Source of the DNA: Sipunculus nudus
Lineage: Eukaryota; Annelida; Sipuncula; Golfingiida; Sipunculidae
DNA: 64,000 bases
NCBI GenBank assembly: GCA_026874595.1
Contig: CM049322.1
Location: forward strand, 22,107,400-22,171,399
Direction: 5' to 3'
Below, in pieces: positions 25,301 to 33,282 of this stretch. A model generated the notes under the pieces. It was not told the origin of the DNA and did no database searches. It was given only the letters and a program-made list of their open reading frames with translations. A program made the position numbers and the translations under genes. How positions within the stretch are numbered: the first letter of the stretch is position 1; the number at the start of each line of letters is the position of its first letter.

Positions 25301-28300
25301 ACACTGATAAATGTGGTTAAAAATTCGCGATTTTCGCATTGTCTGTGTTTGGCTAGGGTTCCATTTTCGCGAGCTCACCTACACTGAATCTATCCATTCC
25401 TGGTGGTACATGAATTATCAGATGTGCTCGCAATATCATTTAACTTTTACGTTCAGTATTAGCAGATATGATTAAAGATCTGAAATCACTTGAAACATTC
25501 GTTTTTACACTTCAACAAACCAGGGTTTGTGAGATGTCAAGTTACCTGCGAAGATGGAGCGACTTATTAACAAAGGTTTTATTTTCACGATGATATCCCT
25601 TTCGCGGATATCGCGAATTCTAAACCATCTTGAACTATGATATGTATGACTGTTATCCGGTCAGACACAACGAAGGTTCACAGTAATTTGACCTTTGACC
25701 TGTCCTAGCATTGACATCTCCACCCTCTCGGTCCAACTTGGTACAGCAGATCAAACGGCGACTGATCCTCCCGCTGTCACCGCAGGTGTCTTACAAACGA
25801 TAACCCACGAGGACTACGAAAACTCGGAATCTCCCTTCAAGTAAGAATTCACTTGTCAAACCTGATCAAATAGTGACTATATTTGTATTGTGATAACTTG
25901 CATATGTTTATCCAGTATGTCAATGACTTTTATCCACCAATAACATATATCTTGTTTTAAGAAAAGATAAATAATAGAATAAGGTTATCCATTCTCATAT
26001 AAGGGAAGCACGTTTAGTCGTAATTAAGCTGTTTGAATAAGCAAAGTGCCTTACATTTTGTGATGAAAATTACTCACGCAAAAATTACAATATTTCCTAA
26101 ATGGAAGTGTCATATTGTATTGTTTTGTACATTTTCACATATATATTTTATGCCTTCGCCCTTATCCTATCTCCATAGTTGTTTTATTATTTAATTTTAT
26201 TTTGTACAGAGTCGTTCATGACCTCGCCCTGATCCAGCTGGACCAGAACGTCACGCTCGGTCAGAACATCGTACCAATATGTCTACCAAAACCAGGTCGC
26301 TCTTCATACACAGACTGTCACGTTGGGGGATGGGGGCAGCAAGAGGACATGGGTAAGTGAACGACATGGCATTCTCCTTAAGCGAGATCTAGTCAATGAA
26401 GGGACAGTCCTTTGCCAATCAGTGTGCGCATAGCACTATTTACAGTCGAACGCAACCCCATTGCCCGCAATTTTAAAATAACAATTATTAAGGCAAATAG
26501 CAAATATCATGTTTGCTTCGACAACATTCATTCCAAATATAACCAACAAACCGCATTTGCCCGTGAAATATATATTTGACGCGGTATTGTAAATACAAAA
26601 AAAATGTGCACGTGCTTTCATTGACAGTTAACGTGATACAACTTCTGCCAGAATTGTTGAAGACATAAATGTACGATGATAGTGCAGGGACATTTGTTGT
26701 GGTCTTTTCAACATTATGCAAAAGGATTACCTGCATGAATTGGGGATTAACCATTATTGTATGCTGAAATAAGACATGCGTCCAAAGGAATCGAGAGTCA
26801 CATATTGTTAACATTTACTGATCACCCAAGTCAGGCGTTGACTGGGTAAAATGTCAGGTCAAACATGCTTAAGTCCATACTTACTGGCAGGGACATATCA
26901 TTGGTTCGATAGACCTTTACCCTGTACGGAGGTTTACGACATGGTTGTGTCACTCCGAGGCGCCCTCTAGTGATCCGACTAAATCACACAGACTGACGCA
27001 GTTTTCAGCGGCCATTACAGAGCACGTGACCTTACGGATTTTTCAGGGAATAAGTCTTATTTTTAGATATTATTCTGACTTGAAATTTTCTCTAGAAATT
27101 TTTTTCAGTAAATAATGATAAAGGGGTCAGACATCACAGTTACCTACCACCCCTCACTAAACCTGAGGCAATTACTCCCCCATCCCCACCCCCTAGATAA
27201 TAAACCCCTAGTGAATGACAACTGAGCCAGTTAGGCACGGGTGTAAAAGCCAAAAGCAAAAGTCCCTGGTTGATGAATTTAGAGAAACTTAACGCCATTA
27301 GGTTGATCAGGTTTGTGTTAGTAAAATCACCTATGTTGTTTTAAATCCGCTTAGCTTCCCCACTGCGCCACAGTAGGGCCAGGATATCCAGGGGAGCACA
27401 AAACATAGAATCCAAGGCAGCAGATGGAGCAATGCTGGAAATGGCTGTCCTTTCCTGTCACACTAAATAGGGATAAAATAATGTGCAAAAGCATGTTGGT
27501 TTTAAGTATATGGTGAGGCAATAGATGGAGAAGTTGACCTGATAATCAATACGATTGTATTCCCCTGTGACTTACCGGTGACTGGCAAGTGATGGACGCG
27601 TGACTGTTAGGTGATTGATGTATATCTGTAATATGATTGACAGGTGTCTGTGACTGACATATACCTGTCGTCTGTTTGACAGGGCCTAACAGTGACATCC
27701 TCCAAGACTTGAGCGTGGAGCTGCTTGACGACGATGAGTGCGCCAGTCAAACTGGTTACACCTGGATCCCGACAGGTGGCACTCAATGTGCCGTGGGGGA
27801 GAACGGTGGAAACATCTGTCAAGTATGTCATTCACAGTGCCTTATACAGAATTATGCATCATCCTGGGTTAAATGGTAAATGTGTAGATTAATGCTAGTT
27901 TATTGTTCCATGTTTTTAATACAGCCATTTTCTATTGTGCCAAGATACTAAAGAGTAAGTTTACTGTTGAATGTGTCTGATACAGATATATTTGGTGTTT
28001 CATAAGTCCATAGTCGATTAATGTGTCCAATACAGCCGAATTCGATGTCCCAGGTGTCTCATACAACCAAATTTGGTTTTTAATGTGTCTAATACAGCAA
28101 CGTTTTCCAGTTAATGTGCCCGATACGGCTAAATTTAGGGTTTCAGGTGTCTAATACAACCATATTTTGTGTTTAGTGTGTCAAATGCGGCACTATTTGA
28201 TGTTTAATGTGTCTATTACAGCCATATTTGGTGTTTATGTGTGTAATACAGCCATATTAGGTATTTAATGTGCCTGATTGAATCATATTTTGTGTTTAAT

Positions 28301-29791
28301 GTTTCTAGTTCGACCATAGTTGGTGTATTATGGCCTAATACAGCTTAGTTTGATGTTCAATGTGTCTAATACAGCCATATTTGATGTTCAATGTGTCTAA
28401 TACAGCCATATTTGGTGTTAATGTGTCTAATATAACCATGACGGTGTTTTATTCATAAAATGCTAATTTTTTGAGAAAATGTTTGCCTGGTGCGTTTTGT
28501 ACACACCTTTTCAGTTATATGTGATAATGACAATATAGCTCATCATTAAGAAAAAATAGCATTTTAACTGACCTGTCAACCCCATTTGTTTCCCGTAAGA
28601 TAACAACACGTTTTTCAAATTCTGATAAACAAGCAAATTGAGCTTGGTTTGATTAACATAAGGGACTATGCTGAGCATTATCACTTGGGAACCAAGTCAG
28701 ATAATAGTATAGACTCCTTTAATACAACTGTCACTCGCCAAGTCAGATAAAAGAATAGACTCCTGTAATACAATTGTCACTTGCATTCACATTTGACAAA
28801 TATACATTAACAAAAACGAACGGAGATATTTGTATGTATTTTAAGATGTTATTGCTTAATGCAATCTTACTGCAAGTTCTGAGATAAACCGATTATTCAT
28901 AAAAATTTATATTTTGATTTAGATTTTAAAATCTTCAGACCATCGACAAATTTATGTAAGTGTAACAAAGTCAACGGAGGATATGTATATGTCATTAGGA
29001 TTAAATATTATTCATATTTCTTTATAATTATATATTAAATGTAAAATAATACAAGGTATTATGACAATAATAAGACTTAAATGTTTTTATTACGCAACCA
29101 TATTTAATGTTTAAGACGGTTTCACACCGGATGCGTCCGAACGAATTCCGAGTCCGAACAAAGTTTTGCTGTACCAACGAATACAATAGAACTATCTATG
29201 TCACATTAGTACATACACATTTAATCCGAACGATCATATCCGAACGAAAACAAATTAAAAATGTTCTATTTTTTGTCGTTAACATCGGACTAGAATGGCT
29301 TTATTTCACCTCCAACACAATAGAGCTGGGACATTTATCACCAGACTGGTTTATTTGTACGTTACCTTTTGATATATGACATTGTATAATAATGAAATAT
29401 TGTTACCTTGTCCCTAATACAGCTATATTAGATGTTTAAGGTGACTCATACAGCCATATTTGGTGTTAATTGTGGCTAATTCAAACATATTTGGTGTTTA
29501 ATGTGCCTAATACAGACATGGTGTGTGTTTCAGGGTGACAGCGGGGCTTTGCTCTTCTGTAAGCAGGGAGCGGACCATTACGTTGCGGTGGGGTTGGCCA
29601 GCTGGACCGCTGGTGGATGCAGCCAGGCATCCTCCGACACCCCCATGGGATTCGGCCAGGTGGATGAGAAACTGGACTGGATCCAAGACAAATGTACTAA
29701 CGAAGAAGCGGAAGATGAGGTGATGTCAGAGGAAGATGAGGGGGTGGCAGAGGCAGATCAGGGGATGGTAGTTGAAAGTCAGGAGAAGTGA
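4135..29791 (+). CDS. Gene model: secreted trypsin-fold (S1) protease homologue with two N-terminal cysteine domains; 10 exons, 5' end missing
   Basis: Join of exons 4135-4370, 8728-8857, 11138-11250, 13807-13915, 16227-16318, 22341-22429, 25709-25840, 26210-26352, 27683-27822 and 29534-29791. All junctions are GT-AG and phases agree throughout (1442 nt = 2 + 480 codons with TGA). Order of parts: Ser/Lys/Gly-rich stretch; cysteine domain 1 (exons 1-2); cysteine domain 2 (exons 3-4); S1 domain (exons 5-10); acidic C-terminal tail. The S1 fold is well kept: IVGG start, cysteine positions for the usual disulfides (42-58, 136-201, 168-182, 191-220, and CG with PICLP), Asp102 in HDLALI, Ser195 in GDSGA. 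The catalytic His57 position reads ITSSGC instead of TAAHC, so the product is probably an inactive homologue with a binding or regulatory role. The first exon begins in phase 1, as expected after a signal-peptide exon, but no convincing signal exon was found in 1-4134. Introns are 0.4-6 kb and full of tandem repeats. Confidence 0.85.
4850..6485 (+). repeat. 21-bp minisatellite, left arm of a large inverted array (intron 1)
   Basis: Tandem units of 21 bp of the type GAAGGACGACATACATAATC with alternating sub-variants (ACGACATAC or ACGGCATAC; AATCAG or AAACAG). Because 21 is a multiple of 3 and units lack stops in several frames, long false ORFs appear on both strands (up to 318 codons, heptapeptides of type YVCRPSD and IHNQKDD). 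Confidence 0.95.
6497..7912 (-). repeat. 21-bp minisatellite, right arm in opposite orientation (intron 1)
   Basis: Same unit as the left arm but reverse-complemented (CGTCCTTCTGATTATGTA type). The switch occurs in about 15 bases near 6485-6500. The two arms together form an inverted repeat of about 3 kb with almost no loop. Confidence 0.95.
8268..8655 (+). repeat. Degenerate third block of the 21-bp family
   Basis: Same GGACGACATACATAAT core in left-arm orientation, mixed with a CGAAACACAATCAATGGAC variant giving a longer compound unit. Lies 70 bp before exon 2. Confidence 0.8.
8728..8857 (+). CDS. Exon 2: second half of cysteine domain 1
   Basis: Acceptor ttttgatag and donor CAACG|gtaaag; phase 0 in, phase 1 out. 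Encodes NIDTWREMEFKEMKKEMK, then IYKEAMEGK and a final VTMCNG. The pattern of one Trp, Met/Lys-rich helix, KEAMEGK and a terminal Cys-X-Gly matches exon 4 closely, so exons 1-2 and 3-4 are a duplicated two-exon domain. Confidence 0.8.
9118..11157 (+). repeat. 40-bp minisatellite of splice acceptors, about 51 copies
   Basis: Exact 40-bp period with no indels over 2 kb: acceptor positions run from 9137 to 11137, which is 50 periods. The unit is a polypyrimidine tract and AG (CTTCTCTGTATTTCAG) followed by AGGACTGTGACTGAGGTGAA. The last copy is the real acceptor of exon 3, where AGGACTGTG continues as coding sequence. Variants (cac for ctc, gag for gtg, tcctc) are clustered, showing local amplification. 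A few copies have lost the AG (atttcgg near 9696, atttgag near 10895, atttcaa near 11096). Confidence 0.97.
11138..11250 (+). CDS. Exon 3: first half of cysteine domain 2
   Basis: Acceptor is the last unit of a 40-bp array (atttcag|AGGACTGTGG); donor GGTCAG|gtcagt. Phase 1 in, phase 0 out. Encodes DCGPNSTPGPHTQECLLQMW then LDVGCYETGTGYPVDGQ. The exon is flanked on both sides by tandem copies of its own splice sites. The frame is also open upstream of the acceptor from 11077, but that stretch is array sequence, not exon. Confidence 0.85.
11251..11566 (+). repeat. 38/39-bp minisatellite carrying donor-like sites, about 8 copies
   Basis: Starts at the real donor of exon 3 (GGTCAG|gtcagta). GTCAGTA recurs at 11251, 11290, 11329, 11406, 11444, 11482 and 11520, with a GCC variant near 11367. 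Unit type GTCAGTACACAGCTGTATAA followed by CAATCTGGGCAGCGGTCTG. Confidence 0.9.
11567..13379. other. Intron 3 middle part
   Basis: No coding signal. 11567-11760 has a tRNA-like or SINE-like look (GTGGTGAAGGGGTAGAGCAC, then CAGTCTTAATAGGGATAC) but is not certain. Two copies of an AT-rich AGAATGTATCTATAT unit at 12530-12590 belong to the repeat at 13380-13720. Confidence 0.4.
13380..13720. repeat. AT-rich tandem repeat, unit about 26 bp
   Basis: Units of type AGAATGTATCTATATCTATA with TAATAG junctions, about 12 copies, diverged. Explains ORFs on both strands here. Confidence 0.85.
13807..13915 (+). CDS. Exon 4: second half of cysteine domain 2
   Basis: Acceptor ccttgacaatag, donor TTACG|gtatgc; phase 0 in, phase 1 out. 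Encodes NATFWNKMTVGQMRKKMTKY, QEKAMEGKK and ALCYG. Aligns with exon 2 (Trp, Met/Lys helix, EAMEGK, Cys-X-Gly). Too short and interrupted to appear as an obvious ORF, but strongly supported by homology to exon 2 and phase. Confidence 0.82.
14095..16190 (+). repeat. About 51-bp minisatellite filling intron 4, about 40 copies
   Basis: Unit type TGATGTTCATCACTCAGTGT, GTTTGTTGACTTGACCTGTC, TGATGGTCTAG, with shorter variants. The last, degenerate unit runs into the acceptor of exon 5 (gatattcattactcggtat then ttctgtatttttag). Confidence 0.93.
16227..16318 (+). CDS. Exon 5: start of S1 domain (IVGG)
   Basis: Acceptor tgtatttttag, donor GGATG|gtgagt; phase 1 in, phase 0 out. Encodes CGISGLTAEEQASFIVGGSD then VTNSEVYPWM. 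CG at the start is the usual light-chain cysteine and IVGG the usual mature N-terminus. The residue before IVGG is Phe rather than the Arg/Lys typical of trypsin-activated zymogens. Confidence 0.88.
16432..16640. repeat. ATTTGCAT-rich repeat, block 1
   Basis: Many copies of ATTTGCATTT and its reverse complement AAATGCAAAT. The octamer is the classical POU/Oct site, but in this context a simple AT-rich repeat is the likelier explanation. Confidence 0.75.
17185..17355. repeat. ATTTGCAT-rich repeat, block 2
   Basis: Same family as 16432-16640, including about 50-bp tandem copies of type GCATTTGCATTTAAATGCAA followed by TGCCTGGTAAA. Confidence 0.8.
17645..17915 (+). repeat. Degenerate 58-60-bp tandem repeat resembling exon 6 start, block 1
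   Basis: Each unit has a T-rich tract ending in acag or atag followed by GTGTCCATTCTTTCAGATGA and CCAGTACATCTGAATG. The part after AG aligns with exon 6 (GCGATCGTTCTGGCTGACGG, CCAGTACCTTTGTAC), with about 23 of 36 bases identical. Confidence 0.75.
17917..18270 (+). repeat. Dispersed repeat copy (TTTTTAGCTCAG family)
   Basis: Starts TTTTTAGCTCAGCTGA, then GTCATCTGAGCCATAGCGAT and TTTGTCCGTCGTCCGTCCGT, and continues TTAACAGGGCACAAAT. A second head copy is at 37982-38050. The body recurs three times at 20590-21440. Such repeats are common in molluscan genomes as far as I recall; not checked. Confidence 0.7.
18273..20584. mobile_element. TIR DNA transposon of Tc1/mariner-pogo type, decayed or non-autonomous, 2.3 kb
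   Basis: Left end CAGTGAAACCTGTCAAAAGC then GGAC. Right end, reverse-complemented, CAGTGAAAACTGGGCTAACG then GAC. Both are flanked by TA, the usual target duplication. The element sits between copies of the ~340-bp repeat. No transposase ORF is evident; the longest internal ORF (18796-18984, 62 codons) is not recognised. Confidence 0.65.
20590..21440 (+). repeat. Three ~340-bp tandem repeat copies
   Basis: Copies begin near 20605, 20940 and 21283 with TTTCAAATGAAGCGGTCGTC, then TTAACAGGGCACAAA and TTGGACCTAGAATCTTC. Related sequence lies at 17965-18270. A degraded extension reaches about 21700. Confidence 0.8.
21740..22340 (+). repeat. Degenerate 58-60-bp tandem repeat resembling exon 6 start, block 2
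   Basis: Continuation of the block at 17645-17915 after a large insertion. The nearest full unit (cttttccctttgcag|GTGTCCATG near 22228) is followed by one more unit and then by the real acceptor ctttgcctttgcag|GCGATCG. Confidence 0.75.
22341..22429 (+). CDS. Exon 6: S1 segment that should carry catalytic His57 (replaced by Gly)
   Basis: Acceptor ctttgcctttgcag, donor AAAGA|gtaagt; phase 0 in, phase 2 out. Encodes AIVLADGQYLCTGGLISPQW then VITSSGCVK. CTGGLIS and W-V-I-T are the canonical context of Cys42 and the His57 loop, but the TAAHC motif reads TSSGC with GGT (Gly) at the His codon. Cys58 is kept. Confidence 0.87.
22650..24690 (+). repeat. 40-bp minisatellite in intron 6, about 50 copies
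   Basis: Unit type ATCAACAATCACTTGATCCC then TCCCTTTCCTTCACATCAGG. Each unit has a pyrimidine tract and CAG|G, so each looks like a 3' splice site, though the true acceptor of exon 7 is 1 kb further on. Only small indels and one partial duplication near 23885. Confidence 0.95.
24700..25708. other. Intron 6, last kilobase
   Basis: AT-rich sequence with a short ATAC microsatellite near 25080-25105. No exon or element supported. Confidence 0.5.
25709..25840 (+). CDS. Exon 7: S1 domain, strands between His57 and Asp102 regions
   Basis: Acceptor acctgtcctag, donor TTCAA|gtaaga; phase 2 in, phase 2 out. Encodes DISTLSVQLGTADQ, then PPAVTAGVLQTITHEDYENS. SVQLGTAD and ITHEDYENS are typical S1 loop segments (compare V-x-L-G and HP-x-Y). 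Frame and phase link exons 6 and 8. Confidence 0.85.
26210..26352 (+). CDS. Exon 8: S1 domain with catalytic Asp102
   Basis: Acceptor ttttgtacag, donor GACATGG|gtaagt; phase 2 in, phase 1 out. Encodes VVHDLALIQLDQNVTLGQ, NIVPICLPKPG and YTDCHVGGWGQQ. Asp102 is in HDLALI, Cys122 in PICLP, Cys136 and the GWG motif follow. All typical of S1 family proteins. Confidence 0.9.
26353..27682. other. Intron 8
   Basis: No clear repeat until about 27570, where short TGACAG-ending units precede the exon 9 acceptor. Minus-strand ORFs at 26436-26814 show no recognisable domain. Confidence 0.45.
27683..27822 (+). CDS. Exon 9: S1 domain, Cys168-Cys182 loop to Cys191
   Basis: Acceptor tctgtttgacag, donor TGTCAA|gtatgt; phase 1 in, phase 0 out. 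Encodes DILQDLSVELLDDDECAS, then YTWIPTGGTQCAVGENGG and NICQ. Counting back from Ser195, residue 189 at the base of the specificity pocket is Asn, not the Asp of trypsins. Confidence 0.87.
27890..28450 (+). repeat. About 31-bp minisatellite in intron 9, block 1
   Basis: Unit type TGTGTCTAATACAGCCATAT then TTGGTGTTTAA, about 18 diverged copies. Every good unit contains CTAAT followed by ACAG, similar to a branch point and acceptor. Confidence 0.88.
28451..29404. other. Insertion between the two intron 9 repeat blocks
   Basis: AT-rich, no coding signal recognised. 29115-29390 includes ACCGGATGCGTCCGAACGAA and several TCCGAAC words. The 90-codon ORF here has no known domain. Could be a decayed element. 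Confidence 0.4.
29405..29533 (+). repeat. About 31-bp minisatellite in intron 9, block 2, ending in the exon 10 acceptor
   Basis: Same unit as block 1. The last unit, tgcctaatacagacatgg then tgtgtgtttcag, supplies the real splice acceptor of exon 10. Blocks are separated by about 950 bp of unrelated AT-rich sequence. Confidence 0.82.
29534..29791 (+). CDS. Exon 10 (last): S1 Ser195 segment, acidic tail and stop
   Basis: Acceptor gtgtgtgtttcag, stop TGA 29789-29791. Begins GDSGALLFCKQG with Ser195 and Cys201 intact, then VAVGLASWTAGGCSQ and a terminal helix DEKLDWIQDKC. After the fold ends come about 30 residues rich in Glu and Asp (EEAEDEVMSEEDEG onward), an unusual acidic extension. The usual Gly216 and Gly226 positions appear to be Thr and Met. 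Confidence 0.9.
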   Translation, partial: GDSGALLFCKQGADHYVAVGLASWTAGGCSQASSDTPMGFGQVDEKLDWIQDKCTNEEAEDEVMSEEDEGVAEADQGMVVESQEK

Positions 29792-31253
29792 AAAAGGCAG
29801 CCTCTTATATTTCATACTTAACGTTTAACATCTCCACTAATGAGTATAAAACCATTAGGCTATATGGGTATTAATGTTGGATTAGGGTTAGGCTACATGA
29901 ATACTAATGTTAGGGTTAGAATCCAATACCAATGTGTTTGACTGTACCAGTACTAATGTCTGAGTTAGGCTTTGACCATACCAATACCAATGTCAGGGTT
30001 CCCTTAGACCATACCAATACCAATGTCAGGGTTAGGGTATAACTATACAAATACCAATGTCAGGGTTAGGGTATAAGTATACAAATACCAATATCAGGGT
30101 TAGGGTTAAACTTTACCAATACTAATATCAGGGTTAGTTTTAAACTATACCAATTCTAATGTAAGGGTTACGGTGAGAATATACCAATACTATTGCTTGG
30201 TTCTAAGTTCAGTCTTCCTTTTTTAAATTCATGATGTGAATAATTACAAAACACATACCGCTTTCCTCAATAACCGTCTTATTTTTATTACGAAATGAAT
30301 GACAAAATGAAAGTATGACGGTTGCGTGTTTTTTTATTTAAATGTATGAGGGGAAAGTGTGGCCTGCTTGCTTTAAAATACAAGTTTCCACTGTCTGCAT
30401 TCGATTATGTTCATATTTTCAAATCTCTCATCCTAAAAAAATGAAACCAATAGATTTGTTAATGAACAATGATGTTATTCCATGCTGATATTTTTGGTTG
30501 AGATACCACAGGATGACAGGGCTGATTCAGACAATGACAGCTGTTACAAGTTTATATTTATTTTTAATATATACACAACAAAAACAAATATATCTGATCA
30601 ATGTTACTTATGTTTTGTGATACACTGGTACAACTTGTGTACCTAATGATGGATAAAACGTAATTCATATGCACAAAAAGAGATATAGCTGATGCCCATT
30701 TGGGTAGTTATGGATTCAAATTCAATTTGTATTAAGCACGTGATAACAGTTATGTAGAACAGTATATTATTTTTCACAAAGTACTAGCGCGTGTCATTAT
30801 AATGACTTCTAAGCAATTAAAAATATTCTTTGATAAAAAATTAAATTTACAGAACAATAATTTTAAGTGAAGAGACAAAACGTTTTAAACGTGAAAGGAT
30901 CGGTCTTGCGCAGGTAGAACTTGTCGTATCCCCCACAAAGGTCGAACATTTTTGGCTAGAGTTATTGTCAGATGGGAGTTGTGTAGCATGATATACCCTA
31001 TAAACGTGTATAAAACATAGTAACACATAAATACAACTAGAGGAGAGAATACGAAGAAAGCACATCCAGATATAAATAAGGAGAACAGGTATAAACAAAG
31101 CACAGAATATGATGCAGTTATCAAGTATTTCGGCTCATTGTTGGTGTCTAGAGTTAAATATATAATTAAATAGTCAATAAGAAAATGCGAGAGAAACTGA
31201 AAAAAATAAAAGAATGATTGAGTAGCAATGGATGGATCTTCACTTGCGGGACA
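29792..31253. other. Spacer between convergent genes, with 30-35-bp repeat
   Basis: Stops face each other 1.46 kb apart. 29870-30190 has about 9 units of type ACCAATACCAATGTCAGGGT then TAGGGTATAACTATAC. The TTAGGG words here are part of this unit, not a telomere array. The rest is AT-rich 3' UTR or spacer. Confidence 0.65.
30557..30562 (-). promoter_or_regulatory. Candidate polyadenylation signal for the cubilin-like gene
   Basis: AATAAA on the minus strand about 690 nt after the stop. Another lies at 30333-30338. Choice between them needs transcript ends. Confidence 0.3.
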
Positions 31254-31355
31254 TCAGCTGTTGAAGGTCGCTCGGAATCCGGACCCTGTGCTTGTTCCGT
31301 CAGATATATAGCGAACTAAGAGCTTGCGTCCTCCTGTATAACCAGCTGGTAGCTC
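31254..31355 (-). CDS. Cubilin-like exon 28 (last): end of CUB 14 and stop
   Basis: Acceptor tatgttttcag; 33 residues [20 protein letters not shown] then [13 protein letters not shown] and TGA (31256 down to 31254). The protein stops straight after the final CUB strand, as in cubilin; no transmembrane segment is encoded. Confidence 0.85.
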   Translation of the reverse strand, partial: ELPAGYTGGRKLLVRYISDGTSTGSGFRATFNS

Positions 31356-33246
31356 CTGAAAACATACAGTAAAATGTCTAGTCATCATGTTATCATAGAA
31401 AATTTTCAAATTATTTTATATAGGCCACAACAACAAAAATACTTGTCCTACTGTGACGAAAAACGCAATTTTTCTTATATTTTGGTCGAGCCATAATACG
31501 CGAATATTTGAGAACCTGCCAGAAAAAAATGCATAAATTTGTTTCGATTCTGGGATTGGTGCACATGAATAACACTAAGAAAAAATTCCACTTCCCAACC
31601 GTTATTTGTTGTTTTAAGACCAGAACACAGACTACCAGTATGACCAAGGACCCTGGGCCTCTTTGCAAAAAGAAAAAATAACCCACGAAAAACAGAATTG
31701 GCTAATCCGCAGAAAACTTGTTGGACTTAATCGGATTTCTTCTGCCTTAGTAAAAGGGTGTCAAAAGGGCCAATAAAAGTGTAACTAAAGCTGCAATTAA
31801 TGATTAATACCCAGAAAATATAAAGAGTGTTTACAAGATTTTCTTACCGTGCCGCAGTAAGTCCCAACAACAGGCGAGTCCGCCGTCGGTCCGTCAAACA
31901 CAGTGACGTAGTTGTTGAGACACGTGGTGTCGTCATTGACAGGTCCCAGAGAAAAGCTGGTGAACTCAAGCGCCACCTGTCGACGGGCTGGTACGGTTAC
32001 AAGCCAGTCACAGCTTGATGATGATGGGTTAGGACCTGGATATCCGGGACTTGCAAAGCTCCCACTGACATCTGTTATATTGCCGCCACAACCTGAGATG
32101 AATAATAATAATAATAAGAAGAAGAAGAAGAAAAGAAGAAGAAGAACAACAACAATAACATAAATAATGAAAATGATAATAATCATCATCATATTGATAA
32201 TAATAATAATGATAAAAATAATAATAATAATGTTTAAAAATGATAACATCTAGCATGCCCTAACAACGGTGATTCCTAACAGTAATATAATACATACTGG
32301 GAAAGCAACGGTGGCTTTTACCGGACACAGAAAACTATTTTTTATATCTCGTTCCCAGGCGATAGTACCGCGTTCCCAGGCGATAATTATCTCGTTCCCA
32401 CGCGAGAGTATCTCGTTCCCAAGCGATTAATATAGATAGACAATACAGTAAGACCCACATTTTAAATTCTTAAAGAGTGTTTCTTTACATTGGATAATCA
32501 TCATTTTGATTTATGTACATGCAAATTGCTTTATAAGCTGAGACTTGAAATGGTGCAACAGCGACCCTCATCGACCATGTTTTGTTAAGAGAATGTGTGT
32601 TCGGGGGCGGGGGGGGGGGGGGGGGTAGGACAGGAGTACGGATACAGTACGGATGTGCAATACAAATTTATTAAAATGTAAGATGCATAATTGAAGCGGA
32701 AAATGAACTATGTAAAAAAAGATTTCATTTCGCCGAAAGAGTTAGGAGACTAAAGGTTCATGATGGTCCACAACATCCTCTTATAATGTGAGGGAACATG
32801 TTCCCCTGCCCCCCCCCCCCCACAAGCACCCCTTAGCCTTCAAGTAGGTGTCATGGTTGATACCATTATCCGCGCGACATAATTCTCAGCAGTTGTTTCC
32901 CTATTCGGCCTACCCGATCTTATATAACCCTCACCCTGATCCTTAATCCGAACCCTAAATATGTGAGATTTTCAGGGAAGATTTAATGCAAAGGGGCAAG
33001 TGTATACGTATATGAGTTACGGTTGATTTACAAAAGTGCCCAATACCGGTAACTGTTGTCTAACACAAGCACCCAGCAGTTCCTTAGTATAGAGCATGAT
33101 TTTCTGTTGAAGTTACTTCGAGTTACTACTCGGAGATTAATGCCGATGTTTACACACCAGCGATCGTCAAGTAACTGTTCTGGGAAGATGTTTTTTTTGG
33201 AAAACTCGATGTAACTTTAATGTGTTTAAAATTCTGTATATATAAT

Positions 33247-33282
<36 letters not shown>

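Noticed and set aside
29870-30190. Repeated TTAGGG words, possible interstitial telomere repeat
   Set aside because: The words are spaced inside a longer ~30-35-bp unit and not in direct TTAGGG tandem.
31797-32249. 150-codon ORF extending cubilin-like exon 27 upstream into a hydrophobic Ile/Leu-rich stretch that looks like a membrane anchor
   Set aside because: The hydrophobic part is translation of AAT/GAA trinucleotide repeats beyond a good acceptor site; phase fits the shorter exon.
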